A DNA stretch of 64,000 bases, taken from contig NZ_CP021378.1 of assembly GCF_002215495.1 (NCBI RefSeq), positions 3,240,659 to 3,304,658 on the forward strand, written 5' to 3'. Positions 1 through 7,856 of this stretch are shown in pieces (position 1 is the stretch's first letter; each line of letters starts with the position of its first letter). The stretch comes from Porphyrobacter sp. CACIAM 03H1. GTDB lineage: Bacteria > Pseudomonadota > Alphaproteobacteria > Sphingomonadales > Sphingomonadaceae. The position numbers and the translations under genes were made by a program. Below the pieces are notes generated by a model. It saw only the letters and a list, made by a program, of their open reading frames with translations. It was not told where the DNA came from and ran no database searches.

Positions 1-345
1 TCTGGGCCGACGATCGCTCGACGGCTCTAGCAGCCAACCCGGGTCTCTCGGCGCGAAACACGCCTGCCTCCTTGCGGAAGGCGCGAGACCCCTATTCGGC
101 CTTGCTCCGGGTGGGGTTTGCCATGCGGTTGCCGTTGCCGGCCCCCCGGTGCGCTCTTGCCGCACCCTTTCACCCTTGCCTGTGCCCGCGCTCCCGAAGG
201 ATGGCGGGCCATCGGCGGTCTGCTCTCTGTGGCACTTTCCCTTGCCCCGCCCGAAGGCGGGACCGGCGGGCGTTACCCGCCACCCTCGTTTCGTGGAGCC
301 CGGACTTTCCTCGCGACCCGAAGGTCACGCGGCTGCCTCAGGCCC
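1..345 (-). ncRNA. rnpB: RNase P RNA, 3' end cut by window edge
   Basis: Catalytic RNA of RNase P, which matures tRNA 5' ends. Read on the minus strand, the bacterial type A landmarks appear in order: GAGGAAAGTCCGGGCTCC (positions 315-298 area), a CACAGAGAGCAGACCGCC block, AGGGTGAAAGGGTGCGG with AAGAGCGCACCGG, and ACCCGGAGCAAGGCCGAATAGG. The GGTTGGCTGCT...GAGCC segment is normally followed by the final ACAGAA-type block and the 3' strand of helix P1. That part is absent, so the RNA runs off the left edge. The 5' end near 340-345 is an estimate. Confidence 0.93.
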
Positions 346-395
346 CCTGACGGGTCGGCCTATAGGGTCGGGACGGCGCAAATGCAAAAATCCCT

Positions 396-483
396 TTCGT
401 GCTGAGCTTGTCGAAGCACTGCACTTTTTCGGAACCGACATCGAAAAAGAAAGACAGCCCTTCAACAAGCTCAGGGCGAACGG
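396..483. repeat. REP-like inverted pair (R1/R2)
   Basis: Two copies of a roughly 25-base dispersed element lie head to head. R1 (396-419) carries TGAGCTTGTCGAAG and R2 (458-483) carries its inverse CTTCAACAAGCTCAGGGCG. A 38-base spacer separates them. The pair sits between the 5' end of rnpB and the stop codon of the amidase, and could fold into a large hairpin in RNA. The same core recurs near 2.3, 2.6, 43.65 and 43.72 kb. Confidence 0.85.
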
Positions 484-491
484 GGAATCTG

Positions 492-1220
492 CTAGCGCGT
501 GCGCCCCTGGTCGCGGTCGAGCAGCAGCTGCCACAATATCGCCGCCACCTCCCCGTCGGGCACGCCGGTGATCCGCTCGGGCCGCCAACGGCGCTCGAAG
601 GCCTCGACCGCCTTGGCAGGGTCGGTGATGTCGTAGCCGAAGCGCTCCAGCGCGAGGAAGAAGCTGCCCTCGTTGTGGAACGGGTTGCCCGCCGCAAGGC
701 ATTGCGGACGCGGCAGGCAGAGCTTGTATTGGGCAAGGCGCTCCCACGGGAACAGCTCGCCCGGATCGGTCTTGCGCATTGGCGCGACATCGGAATGGCC
801 CACCACATTGGCGCGCGGGATGTCGTAGTGCTTCACGATCCGCGCGAGCAGCGGGATCAGCGCGTCAATCTGCGCCTCGGCAAAGCCGCGATAGCCGCCG
901 TTTTCGGGCAGGTGGCCGGGGTGGTCCAGTTCGATGCCGATACTCGCCGAATTGACGTCCGGAATGCCGCGCCAATAACTCGCCCCGGCGTGCCAGGCGC
1001 GGCGGTGTTCGGGCACCAGCCGGATCACCTCGCCCTCCTCGGTGATGCAGTAATGCGCGCTGACCGAGGCGGCGGGGTCACACATGCGCTGCAATGCCGT
1101 CTCGACGGGCTTCATCTCGGTGTAGTGCAGCACCACCATGCTGATCGGCAGCGTCCGTTCGCCGTGATTGGGCGAGGGCACCTCGCGATGGACCAGCTCG
1201 TCGTCTTCCATGCCCCCCAA
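492..1220 (-). CDS. N-acetylmuramoyl-L-alanine amidase (AmpD-like)
   Basis: Zinc amidase of the Amidase_2/PGRP family that cuts the bond between N-acetylmuramic acid and L-alanine in peptidoglycan or its 1,6-anhydro fragments. The 242-residue protein has the zinc histidine in LHYTEM (about His32), a GIELDHPG segment (about 95-102) with the catalytic-side glutamate, and GHSDVAPMRKTDPG (about 141-154) with the second His and the Asp/Cys-position ligand. No signal peptide is visible, so a cytoplasmic recycling role like AmpD is more likely than export. The stop codon lies 8 bases from REP copy R2. It is followed upstream by chpT with a 12-base gap, so the two are probably cotranscribed. Confidence 0.9.
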   Translation of the reverse strand: MGGMEDDELVHREVPSPNHGERTLPISMVVLHYTEMKPVETALQRMCDPAASVSAHYCITEEGEVIRLVPEHRRAWHAGASYWRGIPDVNSASIGIELDHPGHLPENGGYRGFAEAQIDALIPLLARIVKHYDIPRANVVGHSDVAPMRKTDPGELFPWERLAQYKLCLPRPQCLAAGNPFHNEGSFFLALERFGYDITDPAKAVEAFERRWRPERITGVPDGEVAAILWQLLLDRDQGRTR

Positions 1221-1232
1221 ACCCCGGACGCC

Positions 1233-1886
1233 CTATCCGATCATGCCTTCGGGCTCGGGCAGCACCGCGCCCAGCACCAGCGCGCCGTCGCCGAGCTTGT
1301 ACTGGAGGCCGCCCTCCATCTCCTCGGCGAGCACCGCGATCATGTGCGCCGCCGCCGTGCGGCTGGTGATCTCGCCCTCGTCGAGATCGCCCTGCAGCGC
1401 GCGGCCGATTGTCTCGTCGAAGGCGATCCTGTCGCCCCGCGCGCGGGCGACGATCTCCACCGCCCCGTCGCGCCGCTCCGCCCCGATGTCGAGCGATCCG
1501 CCACGCACCAGCGCTTCCAGCGCAATCTGGGCAAGGTTGAGCAGCACCTTGACCGCAGGCTTGGGCAGGCTCGGTTCGGCAATCGCCCAGTTGACCTCGA
1601 CCCGCTTGGCATCGGCGGCAAGCGCATCGATCACGGCGCGCGCCTCGTCCACCGGGATCGCCTCGCCGAAGCCCCCCGCCGCCCCGAAGGCGAGGCGGAA
1701 GAACTTGAGCTTGTCGGTGCTGATCCGCGCCGACTGCTCGAGCAGCTCGACCACCTTGGCCCGCATCTGGGGGTCCTGCTCGTCGGCGAGCAGCTCCAGC
1801 CCGTTGGCGAGCGCGCCGACCGGCGAGAGCATGTCGTGGCACAGGCGCGAGCACAGCATCGCGGCTAGATCGGTCCGGGAAATCAT
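1233..1886 (-). CDS. chpT: Histidine phosphotransferase ChpT
   Basis: Dimeric phosphotransferase that relays phosphate from the hybrid kinase CckA to the master regulator CtrA and to CpdR. The 217-residue protein begins with a DHp-like helix containing LCHDMLSPVGALANGLELL, with the likely phosphorylated residue His17. A degenerate ATPase-like domain follows, without nucleotide-binding boxes, as in Caulobacter ChpT. It overlaps no neighbour and is read in the same direction as the amidase. RcdA (59.3 kb) and ClpXP (10-12 kb), which act in the same CtrA circuit, are in this window too. Confidence 0.92.
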   Translation of the reverse strand: MISRTDLAAMLCSRLCHDMLSPVGALANGLELLADEQDPQMRAKVVELLEQSARISTDKLKFFRLAFGAAGGFGEAIPVDEARAVIDALAADAKRVEVNWAIAEPSLPKPAVKVLLNLAQIALEALVRGGSLDIGAERRDGAVEIVARARGDRIAFDETIGRALQGDLDEGEITSRTAAAHMIAVLAEEMEGGLQYKLGDGALVLGAVLPEPEGMIG

Positions 1887-1895
1887 GCGCCTTTC

Positions 1896-2594
1896 CTAAC
1901 CATCGATCATGGTAAAGGAAAGAGCGGTGAAACCCGCTTCCCCGTCCCGCCAGAACCTTACGTCCTCTCCCGCAAGGATCGCCCAGATCCGGCCGTCCCC
2001 GGCAGCGCAGGCACGGTCGGTGGCGGAGGGGGCGGCGTCCCCGCTCGGGTGGGAATGGAAATAGCCCGCCACCGCCGCCGCCCCGGCACGGGCGGCGCGG
2101 TGGGCATCGATCAGCGCCTGCGGGTCGATCTCGAAATGGGTCTCGGGCGAGGGATGGACATTGGCTGCGAGGCGCGCCTCGAGGATGCGGGCCCCTTCGC
2201 CGAGCAGGATCCCGCAGGCCTCGCGCGGATGCGCCGCGTCGGCGGCGGCGCGCATGGCGGCGAGAGCCTGAGCGGAAAGCTCTATCTCCGTTCGCCCTGA
2301 GCTTGTCGAAGGGCCGCTTTTCCCCTTTGCCAACTGCGAAATCGCCTCCCCGTCCCCACGGACAAGGGCCATCTTCTTTGCTCGCGACCAGCCGTTGATC
2401 TGCCGTTCGGCAGCAAGTGCCTCGTAGCGGGTCGGAAAATCGTGCGACCACACCAGTTCGACGGGAAGCTTATCGCTGGTAAAGCCCTTCACCAGACCCG
2501 AATTGTGCTGCGCTATGCGGTTATCCAGATCATCGGTATGACCGGTGTAGAACGCGCCGCCGCGGCAATGGAGCATGTAGGCCCAGAACGCCAT
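1896..2594 (-). CDS. GIY-YIG endonuclease domain fused to JAMM (M67) peptidase
   Basis: A 232-residue two-domain protein. Residues 1-80 form a compact GIY-YIG domain of the UPF0213 type (AYMLHC, FYTGHT, the basic QINGWSRAKK segment and NHS-like catalytic surroundings). Residues 94-103 (GPSTSSGRTE) are encoded by a REP element (2289-2313) read through in frame. Residues 105-232 form a JAMM/Mov34 metalloprotease-like domain with Glu125 (REACGILLGE) and the zinc motif FHSHPSGDAAPSATD (His180, His182, Ser190, Asp193). In related bacteria these two domains are, to my knowledge, encoded separately. Whether the fused polypeptide is functional or cleaved is unknown. The JAMM part may be the older resident gene. 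Confidence 0.85.
   Translation of the reverse strand: MAFWAYMLHCRGGAFYTGHTDDLDNRIAQHNSGLVKGFTSDKLPVELVWSHDFPTRYEALAAERQINGWSRAKKMALVRGDGEAISQLAKGKSGPSTSSGRTEIELSAQALAAMRAAADAAHPREACGILLGEGARILEARLAANVHPSPETHFEIDPQALIDAHRAARAGAAAVAGYFHSHPSGDAAPSATDRACAAGDGRIWAILAGEDVRFWRDGEAGFTALSFTMIDG
2289..2313. repeat. REP-like element R3, inside the fusion gene
   Basis: One copy of the dispersed repeat with the core CCCTGAGCTTGTCGAAGGG. It lies within a coding sequence and supplies the linker between the GIY-YIG and JAMM domains. It is in inverted orientation relative to R4 at 2619-2643, so the two copies bracket the GIY-YIG coding region. Confidence 0.88.
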
Positions 2595-2618
2595 GCGGAA
2601 CGGCTAAGAGAAAGACGG

Positions 2619-2643
2619 CCCTTCGACAAGCTCAGGGCGAACG
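2619..2643. repeat. REP-like element R4
   Basis: Copy of the dispersed repeat (CCCTTCGACAAGCTCAGGGCG) lying 25 bases beyond the start codon of the GIY-YIG/JAMM gene. It forms the second arm of an inverted pair with R3. Its right edge (CGGAG) may supply the ribosome binding site of the pseudouridine synthase gene that follows on the plus strand. Confidence 0.88.
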
Positions 2644-2655
2644 GAGTTGGGTCGG

Positions 2656-3621
2656 GTGGTGACAGGTTCAGAGCAGGTCGAAGTGCTGGAGGGGTCAGTC
2701 ATCGCCCCCGGCCGCCTCGACAAGGCGCTGGCCGAGGCGAGCGGGCTGTCGCGCGCGCGGGTGCAGGCGCTGATCGAGGAAGGGCGGGTCGCGATCGCGG
2801 GCCGGCCTGCCGTCTCGGCCTCGGTGAAGGTCGCCGCCGGAACGCCCTTCCGCATCGACATCCCCCCGGCCGCCCCCGCCGAGGCCGCGCCGGAGGACAT
2901 CCCGCTCGCCATCGCCTTCGAGGACGAGCACCTGATCGTCGTCGACAAGCCCGCGGGGCTCGTCGTCCACCCGGCGGCCGGGAACCTCTCGGGCACGCTG
3001 GTCAACGCCCTGCTGCACCATTGCCGGGGGCAGCTCTCCGGCATTGGCGGGGTCGCGCGGCCCGGGATCGTGCACCGGATCGACAAGGACACCTCGGGGC
3101 TGCTGGTCGCCGCCAAGACCGACGCCGCGCACGAGGGCCTCGCCGCGCAGTTTGCCGCGCACTCCGTCCACCGCCGCTACATCGCGGTGGTCGCCGGGCA
3201 CCCCTCCCCTGCCGAGGGCACCATCGACGCGCGCATCGGGCGATCCGATGCCGACCGAAAGAAAATGACGGTGCTCCCCAACAATTCCTCGCGCGGCAAG
3301 AGCGCCATCACCCATTACAAGGTGATCCACAGGCTCGAATCGTCCGCGCAGATCGAATGCCGGCTGGAAACCGGGCGCACCCACCAGGTGCGCGTTCACT
3401 GTGCGTCAATCGGCCATCCGCTATTGGGAGACCCTGCCTATGGCCGCACCCCGAAACCCCTGCGCCCCGTTCTCGAGCGACTCGGTTTCGCGCGGCAGGC
3501 GCTGCACGCGGCGGAACTGGGCTTCCGGCACCCCGTGACCGGCCAGATGGTGCAATTCCGGAGCAATCTGCCGCAAGACATGATGGAACTGATCGACCAA
3601 CTTGGCCGTATTGATCGATGA
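2656..3621 (+). CDS. rluD: RluA-family 23S rRNA pseudouridine synthase (RluD type)
   Basis: Converts uridines of 23S rRNA to pseudouridine. The protein of about 321 residues has an N-terminal S4 RNA-binding domain (GRLDKALAEASGLSRARVQALIEEGRV) and then the catalytic domain. The latter has VVDKPAGLVVHPAAGN, the catalytic Asp in HRIDKDTSGLL, and a C-terminal RTHQVRVHCASIGHPLLGDPAYG block. This matches RluD more closely than RluC. No ATG is available near the N-terminus. GTG at 2656 has GGAG nine bases upstream; GTG 2659 and TTG 2647 are alternatives. It sits immediately upstream of rpoH on the same strand with a 116-base gap. Confidence 0.88.
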   Translation: MVTGSEQVEVLEGSVIAPGRLDKALAEASGLSRARVQALIEEGRVAIAGRPAVSASVKVAAGTPFRIDIPPAAPAEAAPEDIPLAIAFEDEHLIVVDKPAGLVVHPAAGNLSGTLVNALLHHCRGQLSGIGGVARPGIVHRIDKDTSGLLVAAKTDAAHEGLAAQFAAHSVHRRYIAVVAGHPSPAEGTIDARIGRSDADRKKMTVLPNNSSRGKSAITHYKVIHRLESSAQIECRLETGRTHQVRVHCASIGHPLLGDPAYGRTPKPLRPVLERLGFARQALHAAELGFRHPVTGQMVQFRSNLPQDMMELIDQLGRIDR

Positions 3622-3737
3622 AACGCGCATACATCTGACCGGTTTTCACGTATATAAGTAACCCGTGGCCCAGTTCGCGGGATGCCCATTAGGGGTCCCG
3701 TGCAGAGCGGTCGACGCCAGAAAGGTTAGGTAAACCA

Positions 3738-4643
3738 GTGTCCAAGTCCAAGACCATGTCGGTCCCGGCGCTGAGCGGCGAGCAGTCGCTCAACCGCTAT
3801 CTCGCCGAGATCCGCAAGTTCCCGGTGCTCACCGCCGAGCAGGAATACATGCTCGCCAAGCGGTATCAGGAGCACGAGGATCCCGAAGCTGCCGCCCAGC
3901 TCGTCTCCAGCCACCTGCGGCTCGTCGCGAAGATCGCGATGGGTTACCGCGGCTATGGCCTGCCGGTCGCCGACCTGATCTCGGAAGGCAACGTGGGCCT
4001 GATGCAGGGCGTCAAGAAGTTCGAACCCGATCGCGGCTTCCGCCTCGCGACCTACGCGATGTGGTGGATCAAGGCCTCGATCCAGGAATACATCCTGCGC
4101 TCGTGGAGCCTCGTGAAGATGGGGACCACGGCGGCGCAAAAGAAGCTGTTCTTCAACCTTCGCCGGATGAAGAAGAACCTCGACGCCTACGAGGACAGCG
4201 ACCTGCGTCCGGACGATCTTACCAAGATCGCGACCGATCTCGGCGTGCCGGAGCAGGAAGTCGTCAACATGAACCGGCGCATGATGATGGGCGGCGATGC
4301 CTCGCTCAACGTCAGCTTGCGCGGGGCCGAGGAAGGCTCGGGCGAATGGCAGGACTGGCTGGCGGATGACCGCCCCCTGCAGGACGAGACCGTCGCCGAG
4401 AACCAGGAAGCGCAGATGCGCATGGAGATGCTCAGCGAGGCGATGAACAGCCTCAACGATCGCGAGCGCCACATCCTGACCGAACGCCGCCTGACCGAGA
4501 AGCCCCAGACGCTCGAGGAGCTGTCGCAGGAATACGACGTCAGCCGCGAACGCATCCGCCAGATCGAGGTGCGCGCCTTCGAGAAGCTCCAGAAGGCGAT
4601 GCAGCGGATCGCGGGTGAAAGGCTGCTGCAGGGCGTCGCGTAA
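3738..4643 (+). CDS. rpoH: RNA polymerase heat-shock sigma factor RpoH (sigma-32)
   Basis: Directs RNA polymerase to heat-shock promoters. The 301-residue protein has region 2 (DLISEGNVGLMQGVKKFEP, FRLATYAMWWIKASIQEYI), the RpoH box QKKLFFNLR that separates RpoH from other group sigma factors, and region 4.2 (EELSQEYDVSRERIRQIEVRAFEKL). The start is GTG at 3738, preceded by AAAGGTTAGG. The upstream gap holds an AT-rich TATATAAG stretch that may belong to a promoter, but no clear -35 box was found. A strong terminator follows at 4715. A sigma-32-like promoter precedes clpP in this window. Confidence 0.97.
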   Translation: MSKSKTMSVPALSGEQSLNRYLAEIRKFPVLTAEQEYMLAKRYQEHEDPEAAAQLVSSHLRLVAKIAMGYRGYGLPVADLISEGNVGLMQGVKKFEPDRGFRLATYAMWWIKASIQEYILRSWSLVKMGTTAAQKKLFFNLRRMKKNLDAYEDSDLRPDDLTKIATDLGVPEQEVVNMNRRMMMGGDASLNVSLRGAEEGSGEWQDWLADDRPLQDETVAENQEAQMRMEMLSEAMNSLNDRERHILTERRLTEKPQTLEELSQEYDVSRERIRQIEVRAFEKLQKAMQRIAGERLLQGVA

Positions 4644-4714
4644 GCGCGCTGCCGTCGCCCGGCCGTTGCGCGATCATCGCGCGGTCGTTGCCGGGTCGTT
4701 GCATGATGTCGAAA

Positions 4715-4745
4715 GGGCGCTGCGAGCGATCGCAGCGCCCTTTTC
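4715..4745 (+). terminator. Intrinsic terminator of rpoH
   Basis: A perfect 10-base stem (GGGCGCTGCG at 4715-4724 and CGCAGCGCCC at 4731-4740) with a 6-base loop AGCGAT is followed directly by TTTTCG. It lies 72 bases beyond the rpoH stop codon. Confidence 0.92.
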
Positions 4746-4763
4746 GCTTTGTGGCTCCGTCAA

Positions 4764-4779
4764 TGTTTCACGTGGAACC
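4764..4779. promoter_or_regulatory. Candidate parS (ParB-binding) site
   Basis: The 16-mer TGTTTCACGTGGAACC matches the conserved bacterial parS consensus TGTTNCACGTGNAACA at 13 of the 14 specified positions; only the last base differs. It lies in the intergenic space between the rpoH terminator and the 3' end of the amidohydrolase, where a functional site would not disturb coding. No second close match to the CACGTG-centred consensus was found in the window. Confidence 0.75.
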
Positions 4780-4791
4780 TTTGGCGAACAC

Positions 4792-6126
4792 CTACTTCCT
4801 CTTCGCCGGGGCGAGGTCCAGCACCGCCGCCACCATCGCCCGGGTGCCGAGCACGACGCTCTCCCGCGGTGCGACCTTGAACAGCGGGGAGTGGTGCCCC
4901 GCCACCGCCGGGCCGCCGTTCTTGGCCGCGTCGATATCGGCCTGCGGGGTGCCGCCAACCGCGAAGTAGTAGCCCGGAACGCCGAGGCCCGCGCTCACGA
5001 AATAGGTGAAGTCCTCGGCACCCATGTTCTGCTGCTCGAAGGGCACCACCGCCGCCTCGCCCAGCTCGCGCTTCATCACAGCGTTGAGCCGCCGCGCCAG
5101 GGCGGCGTCGTTGACCGTCGTCGGCGTCCCCGCGCCGCGCACCACCTCGACCGGCATGGAGTCCGGCAGCCCGTGCGCCTTGCCGATATTGACCGCGATC
5201 CGCCCGATCGCCGCGATCACCTGTTCGCGGGTCTCCTCGTCATTGGCGCGCACCGTCACCTGCAGCTTCGCCTCGTCGGAGATGATGTTGTGCTTGGAGC
5301 CGGCATGGAACGAGCCGACCGTCACCACCACCGGCTTCACCGGCGAAATCTCGCGCGAGTCGATCGATTGCAGCGCGCTCACGATCTGCGAGGCGATGTA
5401 GACCGGGTCCTTGCCGAGGTGCGGCGAGGCGCCGTGGGTGCCGATGCCCGGCACGCGGATGTCGATCGAATCCGAGGAGGAATACTGGATCCCCTCGGCC
5501 GCCGAGACGATCCCGATCGGCAGCTGGGCGGCGACATGGAAGGCGAGCGCGTAATCGGGCTTGCCGAAACGCTGGTAGAGCCCGTCGTCCATCATCGCCT
5601 TGGCCCCCGAGACGAGTTCCTCGGCGGGCTGGACGACGAACATCAGCGTGCCCTTCCACTTGTCCTTCATCGCCGCCAGCCGCCGCGCGGTGCCGATCAT
5701 GGAGGTGATGTGGGTATCGTGCCCGCAGGCGTGCATCACCGGGTATTCCTTCCCGTCGAGGCCGGTCTGCACCGCCTTCGAGGCATGTGCGAGGCCGGTC
5801 TTCTCCTCGACCGGAAGGCCGTCCATGTCGGCGCGCAGCAGGATCGTCGGGCCATCGCCGTTCCTGAGGATCCCGACCACCCCCGTCTTGCCGACGCCCG
5901 TCGTCACCTCGAGCCCGGCCGCCTTCAGCTCCGCCGCCATCTTCGCCGCGGTGCGGTTCTCGAGGAAGGAGAGTTCGGGATTGGCGTGGAAATCGAGGAA
6001 CAGCGGGGCGAGGTAGCTGTCGTAATCCGCCTCGATCGCCTTACGCGTCTCGGGCGCTTCGGCATGGGCAGGCGCGGCGGCGACAGCCAGCGCAAGCGCG
6101 CTCGCGGCGAGGTGGAACAGGCGCAT
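4792..6126 (-). CDS. Secreted M20 family amidohydrolase
   Basis: Metal-dependent amidohydrolase of the M20D branch (hippurate hydrolase / aminoacylase-like), releasing acyl groups or peptides from amides. The 444-residue protein has a signal peptide (hydrophobic stretch ending AAPAHA). Metal-binding segments include LRADMDGLPV, HACGHDTH (with the HACGHDxH signature), PAEE, the dimerisation-domain GTHGASPH and the C-terminal NMGAEDF. The export signal places it in the periplasm. The exact substrate cannot be read from sequence. It is transcribed divergently from mtgA. Confidence 0.9.
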   Translation of the reverse strand: MRLFHLAASALALAVAAAPAHAEAPETRKAIEADYDSYLAPLFLDFHANPELSFLENRTAAKMAAELKAAGLEVTTGVGKTGVVGILRNGDGPTILLRADMDGLPVEEKTGLAHASKAVQTGLDGKEYPVMHACGHDTHITSMIGTARRLAAMKDKWKGTLMFVVQPAEELVSGAKAMMDDGLYQRFGKPDYALAFHVAAQLPIGIVSAAEGIQYSSSDSIDIRVPGIGTHGASPHLGKDPVYIASQIVSALQSIDSREISPVKPVVVTVGSFHAGSKHNIISDEAKLQVTVRANDEETREQVIAAIGRIAVNIGKAHGLPDSMPVEVVRGAGTPTTVNDAALARRLNAVMKRELGEAAVVPFEQQNMGAEDFTYFVSAGLGVPGYYFAVGGTPQADIDAAKNGGPAVAGHHSPLFKVAPRESVVLGTRAMVAAVLDLAPAKRK

Positions 6127-6230
6127 TCTTCGGTCTCCCCTTCGTGTGTGCCCGCTAGCTAACCGCCACCGGCCCCGCCCTGCAAGCGGCGATGCTTCCC
6201 ACGTCCCCCGGCCTGCGCTAGGGGCCTTGC

Positions 6231-6902
6231 ATGGTTGCCACCATTCTCCGCCTCGCGGCCAAGGCCTTTGCCGGCTTCATCGGCCTCACCCTGGTTCTGG
6301 TGATCGCCTTCAAGTGGCTCCCCGTGCCCGTCACCGCGACCATGCTGATGGACGGAAACGGCATCACCAAGGACTGGGAGAGCCTCGACAATATCGACCG
6401 CAATCTGGTGAGCGCGGTGATCGCCTCGGAGGATCAGCGGTTCTGCCAGCATTCGGGCTTCGACACCGAGGCGATCGAGCAGGCGATGCGCGAGAACCTC
6501 GAAGGCGGAAAGATCCGCGGCGGCTCCTCGATCAGCCAGCAGACCGCCAAGAACGTCTTCCTGTGGCAGGGCGGCGGCTATTTCCGCAAAGGTCTGGAGG
6601 CGTGGTTCACCTTCTGGATCGAGATGGTCTGGGGCAAGCGGCGGATCATGGAAGTCTATCTCAACGTGGCCGAGACCGGGATCGGAACCTACGGCGCCGA
6701 GGCCGGGGCGCAGCGCTATTTCGGCCATTCCGCCGCGCGCCTCAGCCGCGACGAGGCGAGCCGCATGGCCGCTGCCCTCCCCAGCCCCAAGAAACGCTCG
6801 GTGAAGAACCCCGGCGGGTGGCTCGCGCGCCACGGCAACCGGATCGAAAAGCGGATCGGCATCGTCAGGCGTGACGGCCTCGATGCTTGCGTCTACAACT
6901 GA
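6231..6902 (+). CDS. mtgA: Monofunctional peptidoglycan transglycosylase
   Basis: Polymerises lipid II into glycan strands (GT51 family). The 223-residue protein has one N-terminal membrane helix (about 5-30) and the glycosyltransferase motifs SAVIASEDQRFCQHSGFD, GGSSISQQTAKN and KRRIMEVYLNVAETG, with the catalytic Glu in ASEDQRF. There is no transpeptidase domain, as expected for MtgA. It is followed 6 bases later by the CDF transporter, so the two are likely cotranscribed. Start ATG 6231 was chosen because it precedes the membrane helix directly. Confidence 0.95.
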   Translation: MVATILRLAAKAFAGFIGLTLVLVIAFKWLPVPVTATMLMDGNGITKDWESLDNIDRNLVSAVIASEDQRFCQHSGFDTEAIEQAMRENLEGGKIRGGSSISQQTAKNVFLWQGGGYFRKGLEAWFTFWIEMVWGKRRIMEVYLNVAETGIGTYGAEAGAQRYFGHSAARLSRDEASRMAAALPSPKKRSVKNPGGWLARHGNRIEKRIGIVRRDGLDACVYN

Positions 6903-6908
6903 CCCGCC

Positions 6909-7856
6909 ATGGCTCACGCGCACGCCCATCATCACGACCATCACGGCCATGAGCACGGGCACGGGCACGGGCATGGGCACGGGCATCACCACCATGCGCC
7001 CGCCGATTTCGGCCGCGCCTTCCTGATCGGCATCATCCTCAACACCGGTTTCGTGGTGATCGAGGCCGTCGCGGGTCTGGTCTACGGCTCGATGGCGCTG
7101 ATCGCCGATGCCGGGCACAACCTGTCGGACGTGCTCGCCCTCGCGCTCGCCTGGATCGCCAGCATCGCCGCGCGCCAGCCGGCCTCGGGGCGGTTCACCT
7201 ATGGCTACAAGTCCTCGACAATTCTCGCCGCGCTCGCCAATGCGCTGCTGCTGGCGGTGGCGATCGGGGCGATCCTGTTCGAGACCCTTCACCGCATGAT
7301 GAACCCCGCCGAGCCGCAGGGCATGGCCATGGCGGTGGTCGCCGGGATCGGGATCGCGATCAACGCGTTCACGGCCATGCTGTTTCTGAAAGGTCAGGAG
7401 GATCTCAACATCCGCGGAGCCTATCTCCACATGGCGGCCGATGCGCTGGTCTCGGTGGGCGTGGTGGTGGCGGGCCTTGCGATCCTCGTCACCGGCATCG
7501 CCTGGATCGATCCGCTGGTGAGCCTCGCGATCGTCGCCATGATCGCCTGGGGCACCTGGGGCCTTGCGCGCGACAGCGTGGCGATGGGCCTCAATGCCGC
7601 GCCCGAGGGGATCGATCTTGCCGAAGTCCGCCAGCACCTCGCCTCCTTCGCGGGGGTTGCCGCGGTGCACGATCTCCACGTCTGGCCGATGTCGACCACC
7701 GAGGTCGCGCTCACCGCGCACCTCGTGATGCCCGGCCGCCCGGCCTCGGACAGCTTCCTGCACGAGGTCTCCGCGACGCTCGCAGCGCGCTTCGGGGTGG
7801 ACCACACCACGCTCCAGGTCGAAAGCGGCGAAGCCCCGTGCGAGGCGTGCGACTGA
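6909..7856 (+). CDS. CDF family zinc/cation efflux transporter
   Basis: Inner-membrane proton antiporter that expels zinc or similar divalent cations. The 315-residue protein starts with an extremely His-rich segment (about residues 3-30, HGHGHGHGHGHHHH). About six membrane helices follow, with the metal-site motifs ADAGHN and HMAADA (the paired HxxxD motif), and then a cytoplasmic C-terminal domain (DLHVWPMSTTEVALTAHL). The CzcD/ZitB subgroup fits best. Its TGA stop overlaps the ATG of the ECF sigma gene (TGATG), which implies coupled translation. Confidence 0.93.
   Translation: MAHAHAHHHDHHGHEHGHGHGHGHGHHHHAPADFGRAFLIGIILNTGFVVIEAVAGLVYGSMALIADAGHNLSDVLALALAWIASIAARQPASGRFTYGYKSSTILAALANALLLAVAIGAILFETLHRMMNPAEPQGMAMAVVAGIGIAINAFTAMLFLKGQEDLNIRGAYLHMAADALVSVGVVVAGLAILVTGIAWIDPLVSLAIVAMIAWGTWGLARDSVAMGLNAAPEGIDLAEVRQHLASFAGVAAVHDLHVWPMSTTEVALTAHLVMPGRPASDSFLHEVSATLAARFGVDHTTLQVESGEAPCEACD

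Noticed and set aside
2695-3399. Long antisense open frame over the pseudouridine synthase
   Set aside because: High GC creates long shadow frames; the sense frame has full S4 and RluD motifs and the antisense has none.
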